Positions 1-11,680 of a stretch of DNA of 64,000 bases are shown one piece after another; positions within the stretch are counted from its first letter, which is position 1, and each line of letters starts with the position of its first letter. Under the pieces are notes generated by a model, which ran no database searches, was not told the DNA's origin, and was given only the letters and a program-made list of their open reading frames with translations. The position numbers were made by a program, and so were the translations under genes. The DNA is from Gambelia wislizenii (taxonomy: Eukaryota; Chordata; Lepidosauria; Squamata; Crotaphytidae). The DNA is taken from NCBI GenBank assembly GCA_030847615.1, contig JAUMIR010000004.1, positions 220,647,001 through 220,711,000 of the forward strand, given 5' to 3'.

Positions 1-540
1 CTGCTTATCATAGTCCAAGGCTCAAACCACTACATTTATTTATCTAATAATCTGCCTTTGTCCTAATATGGAACCCAAGGTGACCCAGAATTTAAGTTAA
101 CACAAAATACAGCTTACACAATGCAAAATCCGAACATTTAAATACAATTAAACATATTAAAAAAGGTTATTTAGAACAGTTTTAAAGGTAGTTAAAACAC
201 AAAAATAATGATAAAACACAGCATAACCCGACTAACCGTTCTGCAAAAGACCAGTTAACAGTTAAATGCCTGAATAAACAAAATTGTTTTTGCCTGCCAT
301 GGCAAGAGAGCACAGAAGGGTCTGGCCTAGCCTCCTGTTGGAGAAAATTTCACAGCATTACCAGTCACAGAACAGGGATGTAGGAATCCCTTGAGGGAGC
401 CACCAGAGCACAAAGAGATCCATGAGTTTGACTACAGAGGAAAAAGCAGTTTCGAGTTAGGAGCAACAAGGTGAACAGGAACCAAACATCAGGTTTCACA
501 AACACATAAGAATAACACACATGATATTCAATGCTGTATA
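1..540. other. Unannotated AT-rich sequence
   Basis: No convincing exon, RNA gene or repeat was recognised. The stretch is AT-rich with no long open frame. It may be intron of the gene whose possible first exon lies near 24.3 kb on the minus strand, but nothing here shows that. Confidence 0.5.
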
Positions 541-759
541 TGTGCCTTTAAGTCACCTGTCGACTTATGCTGACACCATCATGAATTTCATAGGGTTTTC
601 TTAGGCAAGGACTATTCAGAGGTGGTTTGCCATTGCCTTCCTCTGAAATGTAGCCTACACCTGGTGTTCACTGGCAGTCTTCCATCCAAATATTAACCAG
701 GGCTGACTCTGCTTAGCTTCCACGATCAGATGGGATCTGGTGCCTTTAGGGTGCTGTGT
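541..759 (-). mobile_element. 5S rRNA-derived SINE (5S-Sauria-like), copy 1
   Basis: On the minus strand the element begins with a head closely resembling the 5S rRNA internal promoter region: GGAAGCTAAGCAG, then CCTGGTTAATATTTGGATGG, then a GAAGAC-like block. This is the Pol III-recognised core of vertebrate 5S rRNA. A body and a tail follow, and the tail reads on the plus strand as GTGCCTTTAAGTCACCTGTC. The same tail is present on the tRNA-headed SINEs of this window and resembles the Bov-B 3' end. 5S-headed SINEs are known in squamates; assigning this copy to that family rests on remembered consensus. It is diverged and should be inactive. Confidence 0.85.
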
Positions 760-772
760 GGAAAGTAAAATA

Positions 773-1212
773 CAATGGGCCCTTGGTATCCGCTGGGTTT
801 GATTCCAAGACCCCCTGTGGATACCAAAATCCGTGGGTGCTGAAGTTCTATTACAGTTGTCCCTCCGTATCCACGGATTTGGTATCCATAGATTTAAGTA
901 GTCACGGCTTGAAAATATTCTTTAAACTAATAATCCAAAAAGCAAACCTTGATTTTGCCATCTTATATAAGGGACACCATTTTGCTATGCCATTGCATAT
1001 AATGGGACTTGAGTATTCACGGATTTTGGTATCAACGGGGGGTCCTGGAACCAAACCCCAGCGAATATGAAGGGACAACTGTATATACAATGGCATAGTA
1101 AAATAGTGGCCCTTATATAAAATGGCAAGATCAAAGTCTGCCTTTTAGAATTTTTAAAAAATATTTTCTAGCTATGGACGATGGAATCCATGGATACAGA
1201 GTGCTGACTATA
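773..1212. mobile_element. Tigger/pogo-like MITE interrupted by a second MITE
   Basis: The outer non-autonomous DNA transposon starts with CAATGGGCCCTTGGTATCC after a TA and ends in a degenerate complementary terminus near 1206-1212. It carries the family's interior blocks (GGCATAGTAAAATAGTGGCC, CTTATATAAAATGGCAAGAT). It is split at about 853 by the inner element at 854-1081. It has no coding capacity. The pogo/Tigger assignment rests on the TA duplication and recalled termini. Confidence 0.75.
854..1081. mobile_element. Tigger/pogo-like MITE, inner copy
   Basis: A full-length 228-bp element bounded by inverted termini CAGTTGTCCCTCC... and ...GAAGGGACAACTG, flanked on both sides by TA (852-853 and 1082-1083). 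It lies inside the older related element, whose sequence resumes with ATACAATGGCATAG. Small open frames on both strands are by-products of the interior and not genes. Confidence 0.85.
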
Positions 1213-2960
1213 CTGTATATAAAAAGGTTAGATCTTGCTGTGTATGCATAAAGGGATGGTTTTCAGAAAGACATTCTGTTCAGCATCAGAACAAGGGCTG
1301 CCATCTTCACTCAAACTCGGGTTTTAAGGGTCTCAAAGCAAATCCTTTGTTAAATACTAAACCTAACTTATTCACAGACTTTGATATGGTTGTCCAGAGA
1401 TCTGGCTCCCTCGGACAGCACAGGTCACACAATTCAATGCCGCCGAATGCCAAGGGAACTCTGATACTTTTTTTGTTTATGACACAGAGTGGATTTGGAC
1501 ACATGTTCTACCGTGACTCAAATTCTTCCACTCGCTGTCTGCATTGTGTTTGACAAATAAGAAGAGTAAAAAAAAATGTCAGTAAAGTGGCTGTACATTG
1601 CAGGGTGGAAATGCACAGAAGCCTTTAAAACTTCCAAAGCCACCCAAATAAAGTGGTAAGTTTTAGCTTTGCTTGGGCCATTTTTTTCTGCAGAAAACAA
1701 GGCCAGCTACTCCCAAAGTATGTTGTAACACATCACCATTTTCTAAAACGGGTAGGATGTGGTAGAATGGATGTCATCAATACAAAGGGCAGTGTTTATA
1801 AACTCATGTGTTTTCTAACACCTTGGTATGGCCTTAAGGTGAACACAGGCATTTCAAATGTGGTGAAAGTGAGAAGTTTTGGCCCCTGAATTCCAAAGAA
1901 TTTTCAGAATGTGGGTCAACCCTACTTACTCGCAGTGCACAAGACTTATGCCTGTCTTCAATCTTAAGCTTCTTATAAGACAGGGTTGGGGAATCTTCGG
2001 TCCTTCAAATGCTGCTAGAGTTTAATTCCCGCCATCAGTCTCTGTCAGAATGGCCAAGAATGAGGGATAAAGGGAAGAGAGATGCATCAGTTTCTGGTGA
2101 ATACTAGGTTCCCCCCTCCTGTATTTCTGAGCAACTCGAAGATAGCACAAGGCTTGGCACTTCCTTGGAAATTTGCAAAGCAGGCTTAAGGTCTAATATT
2201 TAAAGCTGAATTAAGATTATGACAGCAAATATATAAATGTACAGTAAATGGACATAAACATTCTGTGTCACACATACAACATTCATGCACACACAGCGTG
2301 TAGTAGAACAACCACTTTCAGATGACCCCAGAGGTTTTTGAATGAATCTACAGCTTTAAACTGTTTAAGAGTTAAAATATTAGTGATAAAAAATACCTTG
2401 CCATGAAAAATAATTACTGCTATTTTTGGAGTAGGGAGGGTGCCAGTCTAATCCCTTTGGGAAGGGAGTTTCAGACCCTGGGGGGCAGCCACTGAGAAGC
2501 CCCCCCCCCATATTCCCACCAGATGTACCTTGGAGGATTGTGAGACAGAGAGAAGGGCCTCACCAACGGATCTGAAAACATGGGCAGGTTTCTAAGGGAG
2601 AATACAGTCCGCCAAGGACAGAGAAGAGCATATCAGATCTGATCTGCAAACTTGTCATTTTCTACTCATCTAATACAAATGGCAAGCACCTGAATGACAA
2701 AATGCAAACAGCCAATGTAGTGCTGTTGCTTTAAGGTGAGCACAACACTAACCTTCTTCCATTTTAGAATGCATCTGCATTTCTCTGTCTCCCTTTTGCT
2801 CTAAGCTATAGTTACATCAGCATTCAAATCTACACTGGAGTGAAAGGGAGAGAATCCAGCTTTGCTCTGTAAAGCGTACCTGTAGCTGTGAATCAACAGT
2901 AAATTGAGGTTTGTAATTTTCCTAACTACAGGTAAGGAGACTTAGAGTATAATCTACCTT
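1213..2960. other. Mostly unique sequence with a small MITE fragment
   Basis: The stretch has no supported exon. A short piece at about 1984-2060 resembles one arm of the hAT-type MITEs seen elsewhere (GGTTGGGGAATCTTCGG...). There is a poly-C run near 2500. The open frames of 60-78 codons here have no recognisable domain and look like chance. Confidence 0.5.
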
Positions 2961-2965
2961 ACACT

Positions 2966-3340
2966 GTTACAGCAGTTTAACATCACTGCAACTGTCATGG
3001 CTCCATCAGATGCAATGCTGAAATCTGTAATCTGATGGGAAGTAAGTTTAATTTTCTATTAGGCAGCTCTAGTGCAGTGATTCTCAACTTTTGGCCTTCC
3101 AGGTGTTGACTTCAACTCCTAGAAGCCCCAGCCAGCTTGGCCAGTGGTCAGGATTCTGAGATCTAAAGCCCAAAACATCTGGAGGACAAAAAGTTGAGAA
3201 CCACTGCTCTAGCACAACAGTATAGCTAAAGGAACGGAGCACTTTAGGAGAGAATTCTTCCCAAACAACAAATCCCACAATTTCATGGGATGGAGCTATG
3301 ACAGTTAAAATGGCATCAAACTGCTATAATGGTGCAGTGC
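2966..3340. mobile_element. Palindromic MITE split by a hAT MITE
   Basis: The left arm (CAGTTTAACATCACTGCAAC, TGTCATGGCTCCATC) and right arm (GGATGGAGCTATGACAG, GGCATCAAACTGC) are the two ends of a palindromic element. The same family is intact at 55184-55396. The centre holds the separate 132-bp element at 3075-3206. Confidence 0.65.
3075..3206. mobile_element. hAT-type MITE with 8-bp target duplication
   Basis: A 132-bp element with near-perfect inverted termini (CAGTGATTCTCAACTTTTGG and complement of AAAAAGTTGAGAACCACTG). It is flanked by CTCTAGTG and CTCTAGCA, an 8-bp duplication with two changes. An 8-bp duplication is the hallmark of hAT transposases. It is non-coding. Related copies lie at 12534-12664 and 12675-12801. 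Confidence 0.8.
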
Positions 3341-3411
3341 ATATACACTCTAAGCTACCTACTTCCAAGGCAGCAGGACAATGAGGTAACACACATTGGA
3401 AACTCTGTGTA

Positions 3412-3525
3412 GAGTACAGAGCAATGTGTAAATTGCTATTGCTCAACAATTTGTAAGCTGCTCTGAGAGCCTTTGTGACTGAAGAGTGGGACAGAAACAC
3501 CTAAAATAAAAAAATAAAAAACCAG
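3412..3525 (+). mobile_element. LINE 3' tail fragment (ATAAAA-tailed)
   Basis: The sequence AATTTGTAAGCTGCTCTGAG followed by GACTGAAGAGTGGGACAGA and an A-rich AATAAAA tail matches, in opposite orientation, the piece inserted into CR1 at 40553-40783. This looks like the 3' end of an L2/CR1-related LINE. The clade is uncertain. Confidence 0.5.
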
Positions 3526-4207
3526 GGGAACAGTGAGGCACAAACGTGACCCAGAAGGGGGTAGGCAACCCCACTAAATGCATCTGGGGAGCAAGTACCA
3601 TTTTACCACATGCATATATTAATCACACTAATTAACCTCATGGATCTCTAACTAGTTAACTGTGCAGAAGTATGAACTTATCATTCCACCTCAGTGAGAA
3701 GATGAGGGATAGATGCATACAGGGCTGATGGATAGATGTATACAGGGTTGATGCCTGAATATTTGATGACAGCATTTCAAATATTGGTTTTAGCTCCCCA
3801 CCTAGTATGGTCTTGAATCACCAAGCATTCACAAAGCAAAGGGTACCTCCCTCCCCCACTAGAACTGTTTTCTCTCCCTAAAGGCTGCAAGCATTGCAAA
3901 ATCCATGGGGAAGTGTAGCAAACATCTACAGTTTGAGGCTACTCACACAAGTTTAGAAAGATGAAGTGCTTTTAAGAGACAACCAATTCTCATCAAAGTA
4001 TCCTGAGTGTATTCCCCATGCCAGTTTAGCCCTACAAATGTCATGAATCTTTCCGTGGAATAATATACCCAACAGGAGCTAATACAATCTTTCCGCAATC
4101 AATAGGATGCCTATAATGATATACTGTAATTTCAATGTACAAAGAAATAATCACTGCTCTACAGAAGAGAATGGCCTTAACTAAATAGTGTCCCATTTTA
4201 ATTATCA

Positions 4208-4505
4208 CCAGTCAGTCTAGCATATCTATCTATATAAAAGGCTTGGATATGTTTCCACTCCCAGTGTGCTGATTGGCCGCTTAGAAAACATACTCAACCA
4301 ATCCCCTTCACTCCCTCAGCCAATCCCCACCCACATGCAAATTCCCCATCTGCCTCACAATCCACTCCTGCCACTCAATCTGCATCTACACCCCCATCCT
4401 CACACAAGGACCCCTCCCTCCTCTCCTTCCCTTAGCCAATCACCACCCACATGCAAATCACTTCTCCACTTCAGTGTTAATTGTGCTTACACTGAAATAT
4501 ATGAA
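4208..4505 (+). repeat. Possible Helitron-like or other dispersed repeat
   Basis: It begins TCTATCTATATAAAAGGC, reminiscent of 5' ends of vertebrate Helitrons, and continues with C-rich sequence containing repeated CCAATC and CACATGCAAAT blocks (about 4330 and 4448). No CTRR end with hairpin was located. The 80-codon frame inside is proline-rich low complexity and not a gene. Confidence 0.25.
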
Positions 4506-4509
4506 TAAA

Positions 4510-5232
4510 TACACAAAATTACTTAATATATAACATTTCAAATCTACTGTAACAGTGTTTGTTACGCTGGGTACAGCTACTCTTTTAAAAAACACAGTGG
4601 ATCAGGAGTGACTAAATGGCCAGCCAATCCACACTGAGCAAGGTCATTTTCCCAATTTCTATCCCCACTGCAGGCCAACATGAACACATGTTCAGATAAC
4701 AAGTTTGTAACATAGCAAAGGTGTATGCCAAAATGTTTGTGTGAACTCAACCCTCAGTCACCCAGAAAAAATATTAATTCAAAAGACTAGAAAACTGAAC
4801 AGTTACCTGTCTAAAAACCAGCAGTCAAATTCATTGGACTTGGGTCAAAAAAGGCAAAATTCGTGCTTGCTTCTCAGAGTGCTACAGACAGTAAACATGA
4901 TCAAACTTGTTCATAGCAGTTCAGCCCAATAGCATGCATCCATTTTCTGTTTTGGAAGAGATTTGTTTCTGATGCACATATATCACATTTTAATGAGTCA
5001 ATCATAAAAGAACTAGCACTGTTTCTTGAGGTGGAGGGGGGGGGAAATACTGCTGTCCTGAGAAAGTATCACATATCCGGGTAGCTAGAAAGACAGGAAG
5101 ACACATTATCTACATACTTCAGATTAAGACCTAAAGACATCAATGGAATTATGCTCCACAAGTATGTATAAATTAACAACATTAATGCAATTACATTAAT
5201 GTGGTGCTGTTGTTTTACAACAAGCCATAGTA
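4510..5232. other. Unannotated sequence
   Basis: AT-rich sequence with a short G-run near 5035. No exon or repeat was recognised with confidence. Confidence 0.45.
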
Positions 5233-5420
5233 ATAATATAATAATAATAAAATTTTATTTCTATCCCGCCCCTCTGCAACGCAATCGGGGCAGCTTACAA
5301 TATAAAAACTCCATAGTCCCAGTACCCTAGCCCACCCCCCCTTAAAATAATATTAAACTATAAAAGATTAAAAACATACAGTAAATTAAAAATATATAAA
5401 TTAGAAAAAGATTAAAACAT
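5233..5420 (-). mobile_element. LINE 3' tail fragment (ATA-repeat tailed)
   Basis: An ATAATA microsatellite is followed by TTTATTTCTATCCCGCCCC and GGGGCAGCTTACAA. This is the complement of the common reptilian LINE 3' end that reads TTGTAAGCTGCCCC... with an ATAA tail. Clade not assigned. Confidence 0.45.
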
Positions 5421-6497
5421 ACAAGTTTTTTTAATTTTGTTTTTATCATCAACATTTTAGTACCATCAACATTTTTAAAAAATACAAGGTTCAAAAGCTT
5501 ATACTATTTGGTCTCCATCTAATACTTGGGGATTAGTTTATTTCACATAAGCACTACAATTAATTTTAATCTTTCCTAGCAATATGTTTTGAATAACAGA
5601 CTTTGAATAAATGAGACTTTCCATTTCAAAAAAGGCTAAGCAAGAACCATTTTTAAAGTATCTGGAGACTCTACATCATTTCAGCTGCAAGATTTAATAA
5701 ACTGGCACCCCACTTCTAAAAATATACCTATCAGCAACAACACTGCTTATTACCAAAATAGCATCCTATGCAAGGCTAGCAGGGCATGACGATCTTGCCA
5801 TGCTGCATGTTAGTTCTAACATATTTTTATTAGCAGGACAGAATGTAGACGAGTCAGCTCCATCGCTGGAAATTTCTCTACTGCACAATGGCTTTGTGCC
5901 ATATGTGACCGTGGTGATAGCTACAGCACTGGGGTGTTTCAGTCCACTATGTTACACAGAGACCACAACCTGGGCCTTCACCCAGTGCAAACAATACATC
6001 AGGTCGTAGCATGCTGACACAGCAATTCCACCATAAAATACTGAAGTTGCAACAGTTCTCCCTTTGCAGAAAGTATCTTGTATTATTTTTTATTATAATT
6101 ATTTTTCTTTTCCAAAAATGTATAATTGTAATGTATAACTTCTAATTTTAGTATAAAGGTGTAAATATAATGTTTATTGGAAAAGAAAAGAGAGTAATTA
6201 TAATGTGCTTAGATTAAAAGGAAAAATGTATTAGTGTTAGGATAGCTAGTTTTATTTCTGTATTAGTAAGAAAAGAGAATAGAAAAAAAAATTGCGGCCT
6301 TTTGCAGTTGGGTGTATTATTCCGTAGAATGGTTTTATTTCAACAACAAAATTTCCTAATCCCCCCTCCCCCCAAAAAATTCCTTAACCAGGGGCTCTCA
6401 ACCAGGACTCCACAAGAGGTCATTAGAACTTCTGCAAGAGATCATGACTGAATTTTTTAACTGAGCTGTAGAAATAATTTCTTTTTATGCAGGGGTT
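5421..6497. other. Unannotated AT-rich sequence
   Basis: Homopolymer-rich AT sequence (for example 6075-6290). No supported exon. The 69-codon frame near 5800-6009 has no recognisable domain. Confidence 0.45.
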
Positions 6498-6712
6498 CCC
6501 TGAGTGTGTTGACTGTTGACCTATAGCAACCCCATAAATTTCATAGGGTTTTCTTAGGCAAAGAATATTCAGAGGTGGTTCTGCCTGCTCCTTCCTCTGA
6601 AATATACCCTACAACACCTGGTATTCATTGACAGTCTCCCATCCAACTACAAACCAGTGCTGACCCTGCTTAGCTCCCAAGATCAGATGGAACCTGGTGC
6701 CTTTAGGGTATG
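6498..6712 (-). mobile_element. 5S rRNA-derived SINE, copy 2
   Basis: Same layout as copy 1. On the minus strand a diverged 5S-like head (complement of CTGCTTAGCTCCCAAGATCA and CTCCCATCCAACTACAAACC) is followed by a body containing the complement of CATAGGGTTTTCTTAGGC. The far tail is eroded (GTGTTGACTGTTGACC). Confidence 0.8.
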
Positions 6713-8306
6713 TAGACTCAAATATTATTTAAAGGGTTCCTCTAGTGGAAAAAGGCTGAGAAAGGCTGCCCTAAACCATGCTACCCTAGCTTTAGGTTTT
6801 TTTAAAAAAAAAGATGAGGAAGGCAATATAAAGGATCTGGCATGAAATCTGGGACTGGAGTAGGGAAACACTGGCTGGAGGATCCTGGGAGTTGAATTCC
6901 AAAAAAGCAGCTTTCCCAGGCACTGATCATATTGGGCCTAGGATTATCTAGTCAATATCTTGGATTCCAAGATCAATTATCAAGAGGTTTAAAAAGTTAA
7001 ATTTTTAATCATCTTGCAATGGGGTTGCATCATACCTTCTGAGATTTGAACTTAAAAATTCAAAAAAGTGGTTTGGGTGGCTTCAGGTAAGAAATCCATC
7101 TTTAAAACTTCCACTCTGCCCAGATGCACACAAACAATCCCTCTTTACATTGTCACCACTATGCCATATACAGTACGATGGCCATTAAAACTCTGTAGCT
7201 CATAGCATGAGGATGTTCAGGTAATATTTAACAGGGGCAGCTTGAACCATCTCTGAGTTCTAGATGATGAACTGAGACATGATTGTTAGCATGTCTTCCT
7301 TGCAGAAAAGAAACAAAGCAGACACTAATGGGGACTTCTTAGCAACGGTGTCTAATGGCTGGCTTTATGAAATTAATTTCAAACCAATATACCCACGCCA
7401 TTAGTTCTTGATATCTGTATGCTATAAATAATTAGAATTACAGATTCAAAAAAGAGTTAGGGTAATTTGTAGCCCTCCAAAATGTTGGAGGACTCCAATT
7501 CCCCTCATTCAGCCTGATGTTGAGGAATGATGGGAATAGTGATACCATCTCCATAGCCCTTACCTAGAACAAGAACATGTTTACATCAGTCTGGAGTTTG
7601 GAAACACTCCCTTTTGGGCATTACAACTGTAGTAATAGCTTGCCATTATCACACAAACTCCTAAAATCCTCTAGTTAACATGGGGCGGGGGGGGGCGGTT
7701 TCCTGGAGTTCAAATTTTAAAAAGTAACTTATCCAAGTTCTACATATACCCAAGGAACCATAAGCCATCATCAGACTTTGCCACTAGGAACATGTTATGC
7801 AAATACTATTGGAGGAAAGAATGATCACCAAAATATTGACGAGTGGTAGCTGTTTATGATATTAAGCTACCCAAGAGTGTTGACACAACCAATTCAGAGC
7901 TTCACTAATACTGTTATTCACAGTCATAGATTCCACAGGAGGAACAAACTGTGTCTGTTGCAACAACAACCATTTCAGTTGGTAAATAACCACACTGGAA
8001 TTGCCAGACCAGATACCATTGATGAGATAGTGCATTATGCCCAGTTAGTGGTGTAAAAAGACTGCAACATCAGCAGCACTACCCTCTTACAATCCCTGAC
8101 GTAACTGCCTTCCACAACAGTATGACTGAAATCTGATTGTTAGCCCCCATGACAGCAGACCCACTGGCTCAATGGGAACTCCACTGGCACATACGTAAAT
8201 TCCACTGATACAATGGATCTACTCTGGTTGAGACTAACAACTGGATTCAGATCCAAGTGCGAGCAGTTAAGATCCATAGTAGGCTTGCTCTAATTGTTGC
8301 CATATA
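6713..8306. other. Mostly unique sequence; small MITE fragments
   Basis: A half-palindrome at about 7470-7550 (CCCTCCAAAATGTTGGAGGA, then a GGAATGATGGGAATAG-type arm) is a degraded hAT-type MITE. A G-run lies at 7682-7697. No exon was supported. Confidence 0.45.
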
Positions 8307-8531
8307 CAATTCTGTATCCTCTGTATCCACAGATTCTGTATCCATGGATTCAACCATCCACAGCTTGAAAATACTCCCCCCACAAAAAAATCTAAAAAGC
8401 AAACCTTGATTTTGACATTTTATACAAGGGACACCATTTTACTACACCATAACAGGACTTGAGCATCCATGGATTTTGGCGGGGGGGGGGTCTCCTGGAA
8501 CCAAACCCTAGTGGATACCAAGGGCCCACTG
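8307..8531. mobile_element. Tigger/pogo-like MITE
   Basis: Ends CAATTCTGTATCCTCTGTATCC and ...CCAAGGGCCCACTG, flanked by TA on both sides. The interior contains the family block AAGGGACACCATTTTACTA. No coding capacity. Confidence 0.75.
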
Positions 8532-10120
8532 TATGCAGGTTCCAATGTGATTTACTGAAACACAGTAAATAATTGTTCATTTCTCATTTCAGCTGCAATA
8601 TTAAACAGCAAAAATTTAAAGATTATCATTTTTAAAACTTGAGCCAGTTCCCAACTAATCAGTAAAAGTGACTGACAACAGCCAAGATTTTAAATCCAAG
8701 TTACTATATACACAAAGCAGGAGCTAAATTAATTTCTTGTGGCAGAGAGTTTCTTAGTAATACAGACACCATCACTATGAGAAAACTGCATCTTTTGTGT
8801 GCCTGCCAATCTGATGGACCCCAGCTGGACCTCAGCGGCTGATATGAACACTTAGGAGCAGGCATACACTCATGCACAAGGCAGCTGAACTCTATACCAT
8901 CTAAAATTTCCAGACTGTCTTCAAAAGCAGCTACAGCACATTACAGTAGTCTAACCTGGATGCAAGTGTTGCACCAACAACAGTGGCAGGAGTTGCTTTC
9001 TACAGATCAAAGTGCAGTTAACAAAAGATACTTCCATCCCCAATGCCACCTGCCCTTCCAGCAATCTTTTCCCCTTCCTGCCCTTCCAGACTGTTCACCT
9101 GATCTTTTGAGGGATGCATTCTCATCCCAAACTGATCACATACCTCTACTGAATTAGCCAGCTTTCTTCCCCACAGTGCCTCTGTTTCATTTGGATTACG
9201 CCTCAGCTTCTCAGCCACCATCCAACACAGAAATGCTTTCAGACACCTGTTTGACATTTGCATCCACAAATTTTAGAGTGGCTGAGAAATCATGACTTCA
9301 TGAGATTGATAAAAAGCACACAGAATTTGCAACCCTGAGGGAATAAGCCAAAGGTTATAGGGTTGGAAACCCCCTTGGCAACTGGTTCTCCCCTCCAGGA
9401 AGGACTGAAACCAATGTAACATATCACACTTCCCTGTCCTATTACTTTAGCCATAGCTAACGGTATCAAGTGGGAGGTCAAGGAGGACCCAAAGAATTCC
9501 CCTCTTGTCATCCATTTCCAGGGATATGCAACTGTGGCTCTCCATACGCCGTTGGACTGCAACTCCCACAATCCTTCCCACTGGTCATACTAGTGTGCGC
9601 TGATGGGAGTTGTAAACAAAAATACATATGAAAGGCCTCTGTACTAGGATGACAGGGGCCATTTCTGTCCCCAAAATAGGCTAGAAATGAGACTGGAAAT
9701 TAATCAAAATACCACCTGCAACTGAGCAACCAGCACCTTTTCCAGTATTTAGCTGCTTAATTTATACCCCTCTTTTCACAATAACAAAGCACTCATGGTG
9801 GACCTTACTCAAGAGGAGCACATGCGATGCTGGCCTATCATTACACTACACCAAAACCAAAATTTGGTTTTAACAATAAAAGACTAGCCACTGCCTTGTA
9901 ATATCACTTAGCAGCCCTGAACTAATTTAACTGTATTATTTCAATCTCATCATCCCCTTCCAGTGAAAAAAGTTAATATAAAGGCTACCTGCAAAAGCAG
10001 GTAAGACCACCATGATACCATTTTCACAAACACAGTGGAGGCTCAATGCACAGTTCAATGCAGCCAGCATCATTTTTTGTATAGTGACCACAATTAGTAC
10101 TCTGGGGATTTGTTCGTGAT
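8532..10120. other. Mostly unique sequence; MITE fragment at 9530-9615
   Basis: No gene was recognised. The 83-codon minus-strand frame at 9018-9269 has no known motif. The piece at 9530-9615 (GTTGGACTGCAACTCCCACA ... GATGGGAGTTGTA) is a palindromic MITE remnant. Confidence 0.4.
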
Positions 10121-10510
10121 TTATGTTCTCCCTATACAACTTACAAAAGCATGTGTACAGTAGATGCCTGCATTCTCCTTGTGCAACCCACACTCTCTAT
10201 AATCTAAAACTCTGTTCTCCATGTCTTTAAGAAACAGAGTTCTCAAGCGAGCAGGAAACATGAAGGCAGGCCAAGGCCAGATGGTACGTGCAGGAGAGAG
10301 ACGCTTCAGCCAAATAGGGTCAAGTAAGGAATCATCCACCAGCAGGCTTCTGTGAGGTGGGTCGCTTAACATTTCATGCACCTGCCCGGTGTCTTCAGAA
10401 TGACTGGCTCCACTGAGTGTTGAAGACAGGCTTCTTCCTAAGTCACACACATTCCCAAACTGGGAAAGCAATGCATATATGGGTAAAAAATAGTGTATGC
10501 CCCAAACCAA
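10121..10510 (-). other. Uncharacterised minus-strand open frame; possible exon at 10383-10460
   Basis: A 129-codon minus-strand open frame outside any repeat I recognise. Within it, a pyrimidine-rich acceptor (TTGCTTTCCCAG, ending near 10461) precedes 78 nt ending in a possible but weak donor (GGGCAG|GTGCAT at 10383/10382). The 26 residues between read in frame with acidic/serine content (ending SHSEDTGQ). I do not recognise a protein. Joined directly to the 24290-24329 exon the phase would not fit, so it would need another upstream exon. It could equally be a chance frame. Confidence 0.2.
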
Positions 10511-11460
10511 GTTCTGATTCCTTCACATACATGCCCCCCCTTTCTCTGAACAAGGAGCTCCATCCAGGTAAGAACCTCACTTGTCTCTTCACCACTCCCT
10601 AGAACAAGCCAACTCAAAACACTGTACAATCCCAGGGCTGGGGATCAGTTGTTAACAGTGTACCAAAAAGTATGTCAGAGGACATTCAACACAAAATGGC
10701 AAGGGTAAGGGAGAAAGAGACAAGTACAGCTGATCGCAGCCATTAAGGTGAGCCAGGAAACAGGGACAGAATCCAAAAGCATGGGTGTCACAAGATGCAA
10801 GCTAGCTTCAGAACAAATTCAAAGGCTTCCACATTACGTTGGCCAGAGTCAGGCCTACCAGCAGCCAAAGTGAGGCAACCAGCCTCTAGCAACAGATGCT
10901 GGGTGGGGGATGAGGGAGGGGGGCAACAGTGGCAGTGCACTAGGTGTTCCTCATGAACTCTCCTCCACCTGTTGCCCTGTGCTGGAGGAAAGAGCTGTAT
11001 ATGCTATATATGGTAATCTTCCTTCTAGGCCAGGTGCCTGGGTGGACACTATCCCACTGTCCTGTGCTGAAGTAAGGTTCAAGTGCCAAATCCACTCAGC
11101 TTCCTATGTGGCCTGAGGAGGGGGCACCATCTTGTCCTTCAAAATATCTTGGGCCAGTTCTGTCCGAGCAAGTGCAGAGTGATTTCTCCTTCTCTGGTCA
11201 CTAAAGAGCTACAGAAAGGCTATATGCGGGTGGGGGGGTGTTAACAGAAAGGGCTTGCAGATCAGAGAGTGGCATTTGCAAACTCACTTCAGCCCTGGCA
11301 CTTTTTTTTTTAATTTTAAAACTGAATGAAAGACACACTCTTTTCATCATACAAGAGGTCCCCTCTTCCTTTTCTATACATCTATTTCACCTTCATAGAA
11401 CACTGTGTTCACTAAACAATTCTCAATGTTGAGCCTCCTTTTCTCCCAAGATAACTCAAA
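10511..11460. other. Unannotated sequence
   Basis: Mixed-composition sequence with several short frames, none with a recognisable domain. No clear repeat was identified. Confidence 0.4.
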
Positions 11461-11680
11461 CATGGTGTAGTGGTTTGAGTGTTCGACTATGACTCTGGAA
11501 ACCAGGGTTCAAATCACTGCTCGGCCATGGAAACATATTGTGTGACCTTAGGGAGGGAAGTCACACTCTTTTAGCCTCAAGGAAAGACAAAGGCAAACCC
11601 CCTCTGAACAAATCTTGTCAACAAAACCTCATAATAAGGTCACCATACGATAGGAAATAACTTGAAGGCACACAACAACT
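11461..11680 (+). mobile_element. tRNA-derived SINE (Sauria-like), copy 1
   Basis: The head has Pol III A-box-like (TGGTTTGAGTGTTCG) and B-box-like (GGTTCAAATCACTG) motifs. It is followed by CATGGAAACATATTGTGTGA, a body with AAAGGCAAACCCCCTCTGAA, and the tail AACTTGAAGGCACACAACAA. This is the standard squamate tRNA-headed SINE with a Bov-B-like 3' end. Diverged and presumably inactive. Confidence 0.85.

Noticed and set aside
541..759. A 5S rRNA gene or pseudogene
   Set aside because: The 5S-like part is only the head of a SINE with a separate body and tail, and it recurs in the same layout elsewhere.
11461..11530. A tRNA gene
   Set aside because: A/B-box-like motifs are present but no cloverleaf with acceptor stem; the sequence continues into a SINE body and Bov-B-like tail.
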